Notes: generated by a model from the letters alone, not told the origin. 37,188 nt of DNA from Yinghuangia soli (GCF_021502675.1 NZ_JAKFHA010000007.1:1-37188), one strand, 5' to 3'. Shown: positions 1-8,592, numbered from the stretch's first letter. Numbers and translations are program-made.

Positions 1-184
1 GCCAGGGGCCGTATCTGGCAGGCACGTCGCGCCATGCGGCACCCGCGCGGATCTTCCACACGATCCCGTTCAGCACCCTGCGGTCGTCCAGCCGCGGCCG
101 CCCCTTCGGCGGCCGCGGCAACCACGGCTCCATCAACGCCCACTCTTCGTCGCTCAGTTCATAACGCCGGATCACAAACCACAT
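1..184 (-). CDS. IS5 family transposase, N-terminal fragment (partial)
   Basis: The minus strand opens with an ATG at 184 and encodes MWFVIRRYELSDEEWALMEP, then WLPRPPKGRPRLDDRRVLNG and a WKIRAGAAWRDVP segment. This Y-E-L-(S/T)-D-E-(E/Q)-W start followed by GRP..DDR..(L/I)NGI.W..R.G..WRD(V/L)P is the DUF4096-type N-terminus of IS5-family DDE transposases common in actinomycetes. The catalytic domain is outside the window. Only about 61 codons are visible, so whether the element is intact cannot be judged. Confidence 0.85.
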   Translation of the reverse strand, partial: MWFVIRRYELSDEEWALMEPWLPRPPKGRPRLDDRRVLNGIVWKIRAGAAWRDVPARYGPW

Positions 185-215
185 GATCCCGCGTCAGCGA
201 TTTGAAGACAGGACC
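1..215 (-). mobile_element. Right end of an IS5-type insertion sequence, cut by the window edge
   Basis: The transposase start lies at 184 and transcription runs out of the window to the left. Beyond the start, 185-215 holds no gene and ends in GGACC; read inwards on the minus strand the end is GGTCCTGTCTTCAAATCG, which looks like an IS terminal inverted repeat. The next bases are TAG (216-218), giving a CTAG-like junction of the kind targeted by the IS5 group. The other end and the target duplication are outside the window, so the exact boundary is inferred. Confidence 0.65.
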
Positions 216-241
216 TAGACCGAACCGGCGGTTCCGATGCC

Positions 242-276
242 GTGACACGGTCGCCGCGCTGCTTGAGCGGTGTCAC
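242..276. promoter_or_regulatory. Inverted repeat upstream of the GNAT gene, possible operator
   Basis: GTGACAC (242-248) and GTGTCAC (270-276) are exact reverse complements separated by 21 bp, 26 bp before the GNAT start. The arms are short, so this is only a candidate binding site. Confidence 0.25.
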
Positions 277-301
277 CAGTACGCCGTGGCATCGTGGCGC
301 C

Positions 302-895
302 ATGACCATCGAAGTCCGCCCGGCTACCGCCTTCGGCGACGTCCGTACCCTGGTCGGTCCGAAGTCGCCTGAGTCCAACGTCTGCTGGTGCCTGAGCTAC
401 CGGATCCCGAGCAAGCTCAACAACGAGCTTCGCGGACCGGACCGCGGCGCCTACGTGGCCGAGTTGTGCCGTGCGGATCCCCCGCCGGGAGTCATCGCGT
501 ACGACGGCGACGAGCCGGTCGGCTGGGCCGCCGTGGCGCCGCGCTCGGACACCTCGTTCGCGCGCAACCGCAAGATCCCGCATGTCGACGACCTGCCGGT
601 CTGGTCGCTGTGGTGCATCCGCGTACGCCCGGGTCACCGCAAGAAGGGGATCTCGCACGCGCTGATCGCCGGTGCCGTCGAGTTCGCCCGCGAGCAGGGC
701 GCACCGGCGATCGAGGCGTACCCGCTCGACAGCGGTGACGCCAGGGTCGACATGACGATGGCGTACGCCGGTATCCGGAAGAACTTCGAGCGGGCCGGAT
801 TCTCGTATGCCGCCGACACCACTTCGGTGCTGGCCGGTCATCCTCGCGTCCTGATGCGGCTCGACCTCACACCTCCGCGGCGGGCTCCCAAGTGA
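302..895 (+). CDS. GNAT family N-acetyltransferase
   Basis: The 197-residue protein begins MTIEVRPATAFGDVRTLVG. It has the GNAT core: a strand ending in LWCIRVRPGHRKKGISHALI (motif A, acetyl-CoA pyrophosphate loop of R-x-x-G-x type) and a following helix AVEFAREQGAP. The distal part NFERAGFSYAADTTSVLAG corresponds to motif B, with the usual F-x-x-x-GF. A cysteine-containing CWCLSYRIPSK segment near residues 48-58 is typical of an actinobacterial GNAT subgroup with unknown substrate. An in-frame ATG at 242 exists, but the extension is low complexity and overlaps the inverted repeat, so 302 is preferred although its ribosome site is weak. The 3' end overlaps the convergent VOC gene by 29 bp. 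Confidence 0.8.
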   Translation: MTIEVRPATAFGDVRTLVGPKSPESNVCWCLSYRIPSKLNNELRGPDRGAYVAELCRADPPPGVIAYDGDEPVGWAAVAPRSDTSFARNRKIPHVDDLPVWSLWCIRVRPGHRKKGISHALIAGAVEFAREQGAPAIEAYPLDSGDARVDMTMAYAGIRKNFERAGFSYAADTTSVLAGHPRVLMRLDLTPPRRAPK

Positions 896-1511
896 AGCCG
901 TCCAGGTCGGTGAAGGCGTCGCCGGTGCTGCCCAGCACCACGCGGTGCGAGCCGGAGCCGTCATTCGGGACACCCAGGTCCTTGGCCAGGCCGCGCCGCT
1001 TGTACAGCGCGAACTTGACCACGCTGGACGGGTCCGCGGTGAACTCCGCGTACTTCCCGCCGAAGCTCTTGTGCACCGACATGCCCCGCTCCACATAGAA
1101 CGCCCGCGTGGCCTTCACGTCCTCGACGCCGATCAGCAGCACGATCTCGTCGACCACACCCGTCGCCGGACCCGAGTCCTTCTTCTGCGACGTCGCGATC
1201 TTCCAGATGGCCCCGTCCGGCGCCTGCACCACACCGCCGTACCCCCACAGCGACTTCGCCGCCGCCTTCACCACCACAGCCCCCGCACCCACCGCCGCCG
1301 CGATGAACGCATCCACGTTCGCCGGCCCGGTCACCGTCAAGCCCAGCGTGAACCCGCGGAACCCCTCCGACACGGCCTGCGACTCCCGCAGACGCACATG
1401 AGCGTCCACACCGAACGCGGCATAGAAACGGCGAGCCGCCTCGAGATCGGCCACCTCGAGAGTGACGGAAGCAAGGGACTTGGTGGCTGCGGTGAGCGTC
1501 GTGTTCGTCAT
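867..1511 (-). CDS. VOC (glyoxalase/bleomycin-resistance/dioxygenase-fold) family protein
   Basis: The 214-residue protein starts MTNTTLTAATKSLASVTLEV and contains two VOC modules. The first (about 10-105) has VTLEVADLEAARRFYAAFG and ends in a WGYGGVVQAPDGAIWKI strand. The second (about 118-214) has DEIVLLIGVEDVKATRAFYV and ends in DLDGFTWEP. The VOC fold serves glyoxalases, extradiol dioxygenases and drug-sequestering proteins; metal ligands and substrate cannot be assigned by eye. It lies 89 bp downstream of the sigma factor gene on the same strand, an arrangement that suggests co-transcription or control by that sigma factor. The 606-codon open frame through this gene and the sigma region is not all coding: only its last 214 codons are this protein. 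Confidence 0.85.
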   Translation of the reverse strand: MTNTTLTAATKSLASVTLEVADLEAARRFYAAFGVDAHVRLRESQAVSEGFRGFTLGLTVTGPANVDAFIAAAVGAGAVVVKAAAKSLWGYGGVVQAPDGAIWKIATSQKKDSGPATGVVDEIVLLIGVEDVKATRAFYVERGMSVHKSFGGKYAEFTADPSSVVKFALYKRRGLAKDLGVPNDGSGSHRVVLGSTGDAFTDLDGFTWEPAAEV

Positions 1512-1600
1512 GACCACAACGCTAAAAGCGACCCCATGCCCCACGCTTCTCGATTCCTGACCGGTCCCGAGGCCCGCCGGATCCGCCCCTGCGCGAGGCC

Positions 1601-2626
1601 CTACGCGGGGCTCTGCGCAGGGCCCGACGACGCGTCCGCCGGCAGCCGCTCCGGCAGCCCGAGCTGCGCGAACCGGCTGTCGTCGAACACCACGATCTCG
1701 GTGATCAGCCCATCGCTGACCCGCAGGACGTCGATGGTCATCGGCAGGAACGCACCCTCCTGCTCCTGCCACACGTAGAAAGCGACCGCAGGCTGCCGGT
1801 TCAGGGACAGGGGCAGGCCGCGCAGCATGCCCTTCATGTTCTCGAAGCCGTGCTCCACCCAGTCGCCCACCACCGTGTCGCGGCCGATCTGGATGCCGGG
1901 CGTGGGCGGCATCGCGAAGCGGATGTCGTCGCGCAGCATCGCGGCGAGCACGGGGACGTCCGCGGCCACGCTGGCCTCCGTGTAGCGGCGCACCAGGTCG
2001 CGCGTCCCGGCGTCCTGCTCGCCGCCCGTCCAGTCCTGCCGCTCGGCGGGCAGGTGCTCCCGCATCCCCGCGCGGGCCCGCTGGAGCGCACTGTTCACCG
2101 AGTTGACGGAGTCCCCCAGCAGCTCCGCGACGTCCTTCGCACGCCAGCCGAGCACGTCCCGCAGGATCAGCACCGCCCGCGGCCGCGGCGCGAGGTGCTG
2201 GACGGCGACCAGGTACGCCAGCTCGATCGTCTCCCGCGCGACGGCCGCGGTCTCCGGGTCGTCCGCACCGCCCGCGGGCAGCTCGTCGAGGAGCCGGTCC
2301 GGATACGGCTGCAGCCAGAGCACCTCGCCCCCGGCGGCCGGCGCCGGGCGGGACTTGGCGAGCATGTCCAGGCAGGCGTTGGTGGCGATCCGGTACAGCC
2401 AGGCCCGGAACGTCGACCGCCCTTCGAAGGTCTCCCGGCGCCGCCAGGCCCGCAGGAAGGTCTCCTGCACGGTGTCCTCGGCGTCCTCGAACGACCCGAG
2501 CATCCGGTAGCAGTGCACGTGCAGCTCGCGCCGATACTTCTCGGTCAGCCTGGAGAACTCCGCCTCTTCGACCTCCGCCAGTCCGCTCACACCCAGAGTC
2601 TCCAGCAGCTGCTTGTCCGCACCCAT
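1601..2626 (-). CDS. ECF RNA polymerase sigma factor with C-terminal SnoaL-like domain
   Basis: The 341-residue protein directs RNA polymerase to a specific promoter set. Sigma region 2 (about 20-90) includes YRRELHVHCYRMLGSFEDAE, the DTVQETFLRAWR helix and TFRAWLYRIATNACLD. Region 4 (about 140-200) includes LAPRPRAVLILRDVLGW and a helix-turn-helix SVNSVNSALQRAR. The remaining ~130 residues (TRDLVRRYTEASVAADVPVL onward, ending near VVFDD) form a SnoaL/NTF2-like fold, as in ECF groups that lack a separate anti-sigma factor and use this tail for autoregulation; it resembles the SigX5/TIGR02960-type architecture. The start at 2626 is chosen because AAGGA lies seven bases upstream; in-frame starts at 2644 and 2749 are less well supported. 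Confidence 0.88.
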   Translation of the reverse strand: MGADKQLLETLGVSGLAEVEEAEFSRLTEKYRRELHVHCYRMLGSFEDAEDTVQETFLRAWRRRETFEGRSTFRAWLYRIATNACLDMLAKSRPAPAAGGEVLWLQPYPDRLLDELPAGGADDPETAAVARETIELAYLVAVQHLAPRPRAVLILRDVLGWRAKDVAELLGDSVNSVNSALQRARAGMREHLPAERQDWTGGEQDAGTRDLVRRYTEASVAADVPVLAAMLRDDIRFAMPPTPGIQIGRDTVVGDWVEHGFENMKGMLRGLPLSLNRQPAVAFYVWQEQEGAFLPMTIDVLRVSDGLITEIVVFDDSRFAQLGLPERLPADASSGPAQSPA

Positions 2627-2784
2627 CACGTCGTCCTTCCGCATCGCCGTGTCGTCCCGTCGCAGGTATGACAGGCCCGGCTGCCAAAACTCATCACCGG
2701 AGTCGAAAGCCCCGGCCGCCTGCCGGGCGGTCGGACCGGGCTGGCACACTCACCGGTTGGTCCCCACCACCGAACGGAGCCCTG

Positions 2785-3654
2785 ATGAGCCGCGACACGC
2801 TTGCCCTGGTCACCCAGGCCGGGGAGGCCTGGGACGAGCAGGACTGGCCGCGCGCCGCGGAGCTCTACGAGGAGCTGCTGACTGCGGAACCGCACCACGA
2901 GCGCTCGGAGCAGTGGGCCTTCGACGCCGCACTCGCCCACAAGTTCCTGCGGGACTGGCCGAAGGCGTACGCGCTGGGCAAAGAGGCCGCCGCCCGCGCC
3001 GAACCGGGTACCGGCGATCCCGCGTTCTGGAACCTGGGCATCGCCGCGACCGCGCTCGGCGTCTGGGACGTCGCCCGGGAATCGTGGCAGGCCTACGGCA
3101 TCGACCTGAAGCCCGGCGTCGGCGAGATCACGGAGGACTTCGGCCTGACCTGCGTACGCCTGGCGACGCCCGACGGCCGCGAGATCGTCTGGGCCAAGCG
3201 GATCTGCCCCGCGCGCGCGATCGTGGTCAATGTGCCGCTGTCCTCGGCACACCGTTTCGGCGACATCGTCCTCCACGACGGGGTGCCCAACGGCGAGCGG
3301 GTCGTCGAGGGCAATGCCTTCCCGGTCTTCGACGAGCTGATGGTCTGGCGAACCTCCGGGTTGCCGACCTGGACCGTCGACGTCACCGCCCCCACCGCCG
3401 ACGACTTCGCGGCTCTGGAGATGTCCTTCGCCGGCCGGAACCTCGGCGTCGAGGCGGCCAGTGCGGTGCGCACGCTGTGCGCCTGCTGCGATGAGGGCAG
3501 CGTCGAGCAGGTCATCGGCAGCGGCCACGGCGTGGGGGTCCAGGTCCGGATCGCCGCGCCCGAAGCGGACGCGGCGCTGCTGCTGGCCTCCTGGCAGCGC
3601 GAATCCGAAGGCCGGTCCTGGGAGAATCTGGCCCCGGTCACCGCCGCCGGCTGA
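2785..3654 (+). CDS. TPR-like repeat protein of unknown function
   Basis: The 289-residue cytoplasmic protein starts MSRDTLALVTQAGEAWDEQD, with GGAG six bases upstream. The first ~110 residues look like degenerate tetratricopeptide helices: AWDEQDWPRAAELYEELL, ALAHKFLRDWPKAYALGKEA and GIAATALGVWDVARESWQ are spaced about 35-40 residues apart. The rest is a mixed alpha/beta region with a basic segment (GREIVWAKRICPARAIV) and a cysteine pair (LCACC) near residue 233. I recognise this only as a conserved actinobacterial type with no assigned role. It is divergent from the sigma factor gene and convergent with the ABC exporter operon, from which it is separated by 15 bp. Confidence 0.72.
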   Translation: MSRDTLALVTQAGEAWDEQDWPRAAELYEELLTAEPHHERSEQWAFDAALAHKFLRDWPKAYALGKEAAARAEPGTGDPAFWNLGIAATALGVWDVARESWQAYGIDLKPGVGEITEDFGLTCVRLATPDGREIVWAKRICPARAIVVNVPLSSAHRFGDIVLHDGVPNGERVVEGNAFPVFDELMVWRTSGLPTWTVDVTAPTADDFAALEMSFAGRNLGVEAASAVRTLCACCDEGSVEQVIGSGHGVGVQVRIAAPEADAALLLASWQRESEGRSWENLAPVTAAG

Positions 3655-3669
3655 CGCCCGGCCATCTCC

Positions 3670-5502
3670 TCAGGCGAACGCCGCCGCCTGCTTGCGGAAC
3701 ATGCGGGCGTAGCTCCCGGGGCGGCCGATCAGGTCGTCGTGGGAGCCGACGTCCTCGATGCCGCCCGCGTTCAGGACCACGATCAGGTCGGCCATCCGCA
3801 CCGACGAGAAGCGGTGCGAGACGAGGAGCACGATGCCGCCGTTCTCGCGCACTCGGGCGGCGGCTCCGACATAGCGCTCGTACAAAGCATGTTCGGCGAT
3901 CGGGTCGAGGGCCGCGGTGGGCTCGTCGAGTACGAGGAGCAGCGGCTGGGGATGCATCATCGCGCGGGCCACGGCGACCTTCTGCCATTGGCCGCCGGAG
4001 AGTTCCTCGCCTTCCCGGTATGTCCGGCCCAGCGGCGTGGCCAGGCCGTCCGGCCAGCGGGCGAGGAGGTGTTCGGCGTCCGCGCGGGCCAGTGCCTCGC
4101 CGACCTCGGCCGCGTCGTCCATGACTGCCGGACGACCGGCGCCCACGCTGTGCTGCGCGGTCGCCTCCAGGCGCAGGAAGCCCTGGAAGGTGCCGGACAG
4201 CCGGGCCCGCCACGCGGCGATGCCGAGGTCGGCCAGGTCGGTACCGTCCACCTCGATGCGGCCCGCGTCCGGCCGGTGGAATCCGCACAGCAGCTTGACC
4301 AGCGTGGTCTTGCCGGCGCCGTTGACCCCGACGATCGCGACAGTACGCCCGGCGGGGAGGTGCAGGTCCACACCGTCCAAGGTGGGCTGCGGCGCACCCG
4401 GGTAGGTGAAGTGCACGCCGGACAGCCGGATGCCGTCGCGCAGGACGTCCGGCGGCTCGGCGGTGCCCGCGTACTGGGCCTTCGCGGCTTCGGCGCGGTC
4501 GGCGAGCCATGCGTACCGGTCGGCCATCCGCAGGCCCGCACCGACCTGGCGGGTGGTCGCGGCCATCGCCGAGACGTTGCCGCGCAGTTGGATGAGGACT
4601 TGGGCGGCCATCAGGATGTCGCCGGCGGACGCCCGCCCGGCGCGGGCCTCGGCCACGACCAGGAGCAGGCCGCCGGTGTAGCCGCCGACCAGGAGGACCC
4701 AGCCTGCGGCGCCGACGGCCGCGGCCCGGACCGCGCCGCGCAATTTGAGTGCGGCCGCGTCGCGCCACGCCTCGTCGGAACGCCGGTCCAGGGCGTCCGC
4801 ACAGTCGAAGATGCGCATCTCCATCGCGGCGGTCGGGTGGGTGAACAGGCCGTGCAAGTGGTCGGCGGTACGGACGCGTTCGGCGGACGTGACGGCGGCA
4901 TCCTCGATGTGCGACTGGGCCTTCCCGGCCAGCAGCACGGCCGGGACCGCGAGCAGCGGCACGATCATGAGCAGCGGGTGCACCCAGCCCAGCAGGGCCA
5001 CCGCGATGAGGATGCGGAACGCCAGCGAAGCCAGGTCGGCGATCGAGAACGCGGCCCGCACGAGCGGCCCTCCGCCGGTGCGCAGCAGCGCGATCTGGTC
5101 GGCGTACTCGGGGCGTTCGAGGTGGTCGGTACCGGGCATCTCGTTGGTGAGGCGGACCGTGTCGGTGTTGATCCGGGCGCCGACGGTTGCGGCGAGCGCG
5201 TCGTGGGCGTCGTTGTAGACGCGCCCGCAGGCGGCGTTCACGCCGAACGCGAAGGCCGCGATGCCCGCGGCGGTGAGCGCGTAGCCCCACGAGCCGTCCG
5301 CGGCGCCGTCCACCATGCCCTTGACCGCCAGGCTGATGGCCGCCCCGGCCAGGGTGACCAGCACGATCATCAGCACTGCGGTACGCATCCGGCCGGGGCG
5401 GCCGCCGCGCAGCACGGCGGCGCGCAGGATCGCGAGGCGGCGGCGCAGCGGGACCTGCGGGACGGGGTCTCCGTCCGGGATGAGCTGGTGTTTGTCGACC
5501 AT
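3670..5502 (-). CDS. ABC exporter half-transporter (membrane plus ATPase domains), second of a pair
   Basis: This 610-residue inner-membrane protein has an N-terminal transmembrane domain (about 35-310; for example TAVLMIVLVTLAGAAISLAV and ILIAVALLGWVHPLLMIV) and a C-terminal ATPase domain. Walker A is GVNGAGKT (392-399), the Q-loop glutamine is at about 440, the signature LSGGQWQK is at 501-508, Walker B VLDE ends at D526-E527 and the H-loop histidine is 563. All catalytic residues are present. The start codon shares one base with the stop of the upstream ABC gene (TGATG), so the two are translationally coupled and probably form a heterodimeric exporter of the multidrug/lipid/peptide ABCB-like class. 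Substrate unknown. Confidence 0.9.
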   Translation of the reverse strand: MVDKHQLIPDGDPVPQVPLRRRLAILRAAVLRGGRPGRMRTAVLMIVLVTLAGAAISLAVKGMVDGAADGSWGYALTAAGIAAFAFGVNAACGRVYNDAHDALAATVGARINTDTVRLTNEMPGTDHLERPEYADQIALLRTGGGPLVRAAFSIADLASLAFRILIAVALLGWVHPLLMIVPLLAVPAVLLAGKAQSHIEDAAVTSAERVRTADHLHGLFTHPTAAMEMRIFDCADALDRRSDEAWRDAAALKLRGAVRAAAVGAAGWVLLVGGYTGGLLLVVAEARAGRASAGDILMAAQVLIQLRGNVSAMAATTRQVGAGLRMADRYAWLADRAEAAKAQYAGTAEPPDVLRDGIRLSGVHFTYPGAPQPTLDGVDLHLPAGRTVAIVGVNGAGKTTLVKLLCGFHRPDAGRIEVDGTDLADLGIAAWRARLSGTFQGFLRLEATAQHSVGAGRPAVMDDAAEVGEALARADAEHLLARWPDGLATPLGRTYREGEELSGGQWQKVAVARAMMHPQPLLLVLDEPTAALDPIAEHALYERYVGAAARVRENGGIVLLVSHRFSSVRMADLIVVLNAGGIEDVGSHDDLIGRPGSYARMFRKQAAAFA

Positions 5503-7478
5503 CAGCGGCCCGCCTCCTCGGAATCGGCCTGCGCACAACCGCCGGCTGCGGAACCGTCGGCTGCGGCTGCGGCATCGGCGTCGACGTCCGTCTCGGCTTG
5601 CCGGAAGCGCTCGGCCTGGAGTTCGTGCAAGGTGCGGTACATCCCGCCGAGTTCCATGAGGGCGGCGTGGCTGCCGTCCTCGGCGACCTTGCCGTCCGCG
5701 ACGACGACGATCCGGGCCGCTCTGCGGACCGTGGAAAACCGGTGCGAGACCACGATGTTGGTGAGGTCGTGCGCGGTGTCCATGAGCCGGTCGAACAGCT
5801 CGGTCTCGGCCGTGACGTCGAGTGCGGCGGTCGGTTCGTCGAGGACGAGGACGCCCGCGCCTTCGTCGGCCGCGTACAGCGCCCTGGCCAGGGCGATGCG
5901 CTGCCACTGGCCGCCGGACAGGTCGCCGCCGCCCTTGTAGGCGGGCGAGAGCACACTGTCCCAGCCACGCGGCAGGGCCTCGATGCGCTCCAGGATGCCG
6001 ACCGCCCCCGCGGCTTCGCGCAGCGCCGCCTCGTCCGGAGCGCCGCGGCCGAGCGCGGCCAGGCCGATGTTGTCGCGCGCGCTCAGCTCGAGCCGGGCGA
6101 AGTCCTGGAAGACCACGGCGATGCGGTCGCGCCAGTGCGCCGGGGGCACGGTGCCGATGTCGGCACCGTCGATCAGGATCCGTCCCCGGGTAGGGGTGAA
6201 GAACCCGCACAGCAGCTTGAGCAGGGTGGTCTTGCCGACGCCGTTCTCGCCCACGATGGCGACCGAGTCCCCGGCTGGGATGTGCAGGTCGAGGCCGCGC
6301 AGCACGTCGCGTTCGGTGCCCGGGTAGCGGAACCACACGTCCTCGAACGTGATGGACGCCCCGACCCTGCCGAGATCCTTGCGCCGCACGACCGCAGCGG
6401 GCGCATAAAAAGCAGCCGAGACGGGCGGAGCGGCCAAAGCCCCCGGAACGGTCGGACCACCCGGACCACCCGGACCATCCTGACCAGCCGGACCAGCCCC
6501 ATCGTCCAGCAGCCCGTCGACCGTGCGCAGCGCCGCGAGCTGCCGCAGTGCCGCCGCGATGTAGATGGCCTCGAAGCCCATCACGCCCATCGAGGACAGG
6601 CCCAGGACGCCGCCGATCGTGGTGGCGAGCCGGGCCGGGGTCAGGTCGCCGTCCAGGGCCGAGGCGGTGACGAGGCCGAAGGCGAGCCCGGCGCTTCCCG
6701 CGGACAGCCCGAAGACCGCCCAGTGCATGCCCTTTCCGCGGTTCATGACCCGCTGCATGACGTCCGCGCGCGCGTCCGCATGCCGGCCGAACTCGGCGGT
6801 GGCCCACGGCCCGAAGCCGAAGATGCGGGACTCCTGGGCGCCCGCGGTGCCGCCCGCGACCTGCTCCCAGTAGTCGGCGCCGCGCCCTGCCCGGTGCATC
6901 TGCGGGAGTTCGCGGACGATCGTGCTGTACTGCTTCACCAGGATCCGGCGCTGCACGAGCATGCAGCCCAGCACCGCCGCCGCGACCCACGGCGAGTACA
7001 GCGCGACCAGCCCCGCGGACGCAGCTGCGCCGGCGAACCTGGCGAGCAGCCACAACTGCCCCTGGGCGCCCGTACCGATGTTGATCGAGGCGGTGTCCAC
7101 CGCGGGGAGCCCGGCGGCTTCGCGCATCGCCTGGTCCTCGACGTGCGCGATGCCGGCCGGTGAGGACAGGGCCCGGCGGACGCGCTTGCGGACCTCGCCG
7201 TTGACGCGCAGCGCGGTCCAGTCGCGGAAGGCCTGGACCAGGTCGGGGGCCAGCAGGTCGAGGAAGAGGACGACCGCGACCAGCAGCAGCGGGGCGGTCA
7301 GTGTGCCGAGGCCGGCGCCGTCCCGGGCCACCACCACCGCGCGGGCGACCAGCCAGCCCAGCGAACCGGCGGTGAGGGCGGGCAGCAGCGTGACCAGAAG
7401 CATCGCGGCCGCCAGTCCCGCGACGACGCGCGGGCCCAGCGGCCGCAGAAGAGAGAGCAGGGCAAGCCGATCGCGCAC
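5502..7478 (-). CDS. ABC exporter half-transporter (membrane plus ATPase domains), first of a pair
   Basis: The 658-residue protein starts at a GTG preceded by a GGGGGA run. Membrane segments include VVAGLAAAMLLVTLLPAL and APLLLVAVVLFLDLLAPDL. The ATPase domain begins near residue 375: Walker A GENGVGKT (410-417), Q458, signature LSGGQWQR (520-527), Walker B VLDE with D547-E548, H579. Between the two domains is a Gly/Pro-rich linker (about 317-341, repeated GPGG units), longer than usual. The C-terminus after residue 628 is an acidic, alanine-rich tail with no fold I recognise. It is the promoter-proximal gene of a two-gene operon with the overlapping half-transporter downstream. Both sites look catalytically competent, unlike many degenerate heterodimers. 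Confidence 0.9.
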   Translation of the reverse strand: MRDRLALLSLLRPLGPRVVAGLAAAMLLVTLLPALTAGSLGWLVARAVVVARDGAGLGTLTAPLLLVAVVLFLDLLAPDLVQAFRDWTALRVNGEVRKRVRRALSSPAGIAHVEDQAMREAAGLPAVDTASINIGTGAQGQLWLLARFAGAAASAGLVALYSPWVAAAVLGCMLVQRRILVKQYSTIVRELPQMHRAGRGADYWEQVAGGTAGAQESRIFGFGPWATAEFGRHADARADVMQRVMNRGKGMHWAVFGLSAGSAGLAFGLVTASALDGDLTPARLATTIGGVLGLSSMGVMGFEAIYIAAALRQLAALRTVDGLLDDGAGPAGQDGPGGPGGPTVPGALAAPPVSAAFYAPAAVVRRKDLGRVGASITFEDVWFRYPGTERDVLRGLDLHIPAGDSVAIVGENGVGKTTLLKLLCGFFTPTRGRILIDGADIGTVPPAHWRDRIAVVFQDFARLELSARDNIGLAALGRGAPDEAALREAAGAVGILERIEALPRGWDSVLSPAYKGGGDLSGGQWQRIALARALYAADEGAGVLVLDEPTAALDVTAETELFDRLMDTAHDLTNIVVSHRFSTVRRAARIVVVADGKVAEDGSHAALMELGGMYRTLHELQAERFRQAETDVDADAAAAADGSAAGGCAQADSEEAGR

Positions 7479-7607
7479 GTGTCCCCCGTCGCGTTGACGC
7501 CGATCATGGCACCGGCAAGTTGGCAGGTTTCCATGGGCGTTGCAAGGGAGTCACGGTCCGGCAACCGGTTACTTGACCAGTCTTTTGATCATCCGGGGAT
7601 TGGCCGG

Positions 7608-7868
7608 TCAGTCCTCCGGAGCCATCAGGATGTACTCCAACTTGCCGACCGAGTGCACGAATTCGGCGGGCGTGAAGACCGCCCCGTCGTACACGAAAGC
7701 CGGTTCTATCGCGGTCTCGACGGTGCCGTCCGCGGTGGTGTCGGCGACCACCACTGCCCACCCGATGACCGGGCAGATGGCGGACTCCGCGCCGGGCCTG
7801 ATCAACTCGAGATCCCAGCCCGGCTCGGCCGGGGTGAGGCTGACGACGCTGCGGCGGGTGTAGCGCAT
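7608..7868 (-). CDS. Small conserved hypothetical protein
   Basis: An 86-residue acidic protein starting MRYTRRSVVSLTPAEPGWDL, with GAGGAG eight bases before the ATG at 7868. It has alternating hydrophobic strands (VIGWAVVVADTTADGTVETA, FVYDGAVFTPAEF) and no signal peptide, membrane segment or cysteine cluster motif. I do not recognise a named family. A longer in-frame extension to 7991 is low complexity and lacks a ribosome site. It sits between the ABC exporter operon (same strand, 129 bp away) and the divergent thioredoxin gene; its own promoter probably lies in 7869-8184. Confidence 0.65.
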   Translation of the reverse strand: MRYTRRSVVSLTPAEPGWDLELIRPGAESAICPVIGWAVVVADTTADGTVETAIEPAFVYDGAVFTPAEFVHSVGKLEYILMAPED

Positions 7869-8184
7869 GGCGGGGGCTCCTCGGGCTGCATGGTGCGCGA
7901 GCGGTGGCACTGTACGGCGACGCGGGACGCAGGGGAATACGTGGGGACGGGTGCCGGACAGTGCGGCCGGGCGGGAAGTCGGCGTCGGCACAGCCTATGG
8001 GGCTCAAGTGACAGGCGGGATGGCACGGGGCTGCCGAGACGGGCCCTTGCCGCATCCTTGCGCCGGTAGCGGGCACGATGGAGGGCAGGTGCGGAGCCGG
8101 GCATCCGGAATGCGCGGCATCTCCGCATCGTTCCCATGCATGTCGGCTGCCACCGGTCGACACGGACGCAGGACGGAGAGGCAC
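7869..8184. other. Divergent intergenic region between the small protein and thioredoxin genes
   Basis: This 316-bp spacer must contain promoters for both flanking genes. I see no convincing -35/-10 pair and no strong palindrome. The only clear signal is the purine-rich GGACGGAGAGG ribosome-binding tract just before 8185. Confidence 0.4.
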
Positions 8185-8592
8185 ATGGCCACGGTCGAAC
8201 TGACCAAGGAGAACTTCGACGAGGTCGTCTCGGGCGACGGCCTGACCGTCATCGACTTCTGGGCGGCCTGGTGCGGTCCGTGCCGGCAGTTCGCACCCAC
8301 CTTCGAGCGGGTCTCCGAGACCGAGCCGGAGGTGGTGTTCGCCAAGGTGGACACCGAGGCGCAGCCCGAGCTGGCGGCCGCGTTCTCGATCAGCTCGATC
8401 CCGACGATCATGCTGGTCCGGGACAACGTGATGGTCTACGCGCAGCCGGGCGCGCTGCCCGAGTCGGCGCTGGTGGACCTCATCGCGCAGGCCAAGGGCC
8501 TGGACATGGAAGAGGTGAAGGCCAAGGTCGCGGCCGCACAGGCCGGCACCCAGGCGCCTTCGGTGAACGGCAGCGGGCCCGACGAGGCCTGA
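8185..8592 (+). CDS. trxA: Thioredoxin
   Basis: The 135-residue protein is a single thioredoxin domain: FWAAWCGPCRQFAPTF holds the redox-active C30-G-P-C33, and the conserved cis-proline is P73 in SISSIPT. It reduces protein disulfides in the cytoplasm using electrons from thioredoxin reductase. No signal peptide is present. After the domain (about residue 108) comes an Ala/Lys-rich helix (EEVKAKVAAAQAG) and a short Ser/Gly tail. A GGAGAGG tract precedes the ATG. A strong palindromic terminator lies 194 bp downstream. No reductase gene is nearby, so this is probably one of several thioredoxins. Confidence 0.93.
   Translation: MATVELTKENFDEVVSGDGLTVIDFWAAWCGPCRQFAPTFERVSETEPEVVFAKVDTEAQPELAAAFSISSIPTIMLVRDNVMVYAQPGALPESALVDLIAQAKGLDMEEVKAKVAAAQAGTQAPSVNGSGPDEA

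Noticed and set aside
867-2687. A single 606-codon minus-strand frame spanning VOC and sigma regions
   Set aside because: Only its last 214 codons match a protein family; the rest is out of frame with the well-supported sigma factor gene.
3670-7478. An asymmetric ABC heterodimer with one dead ATP site
   Set aside because: Both subunits keep Walker A, Walker B glutamate, LSGGQ and the H-loop histidine.
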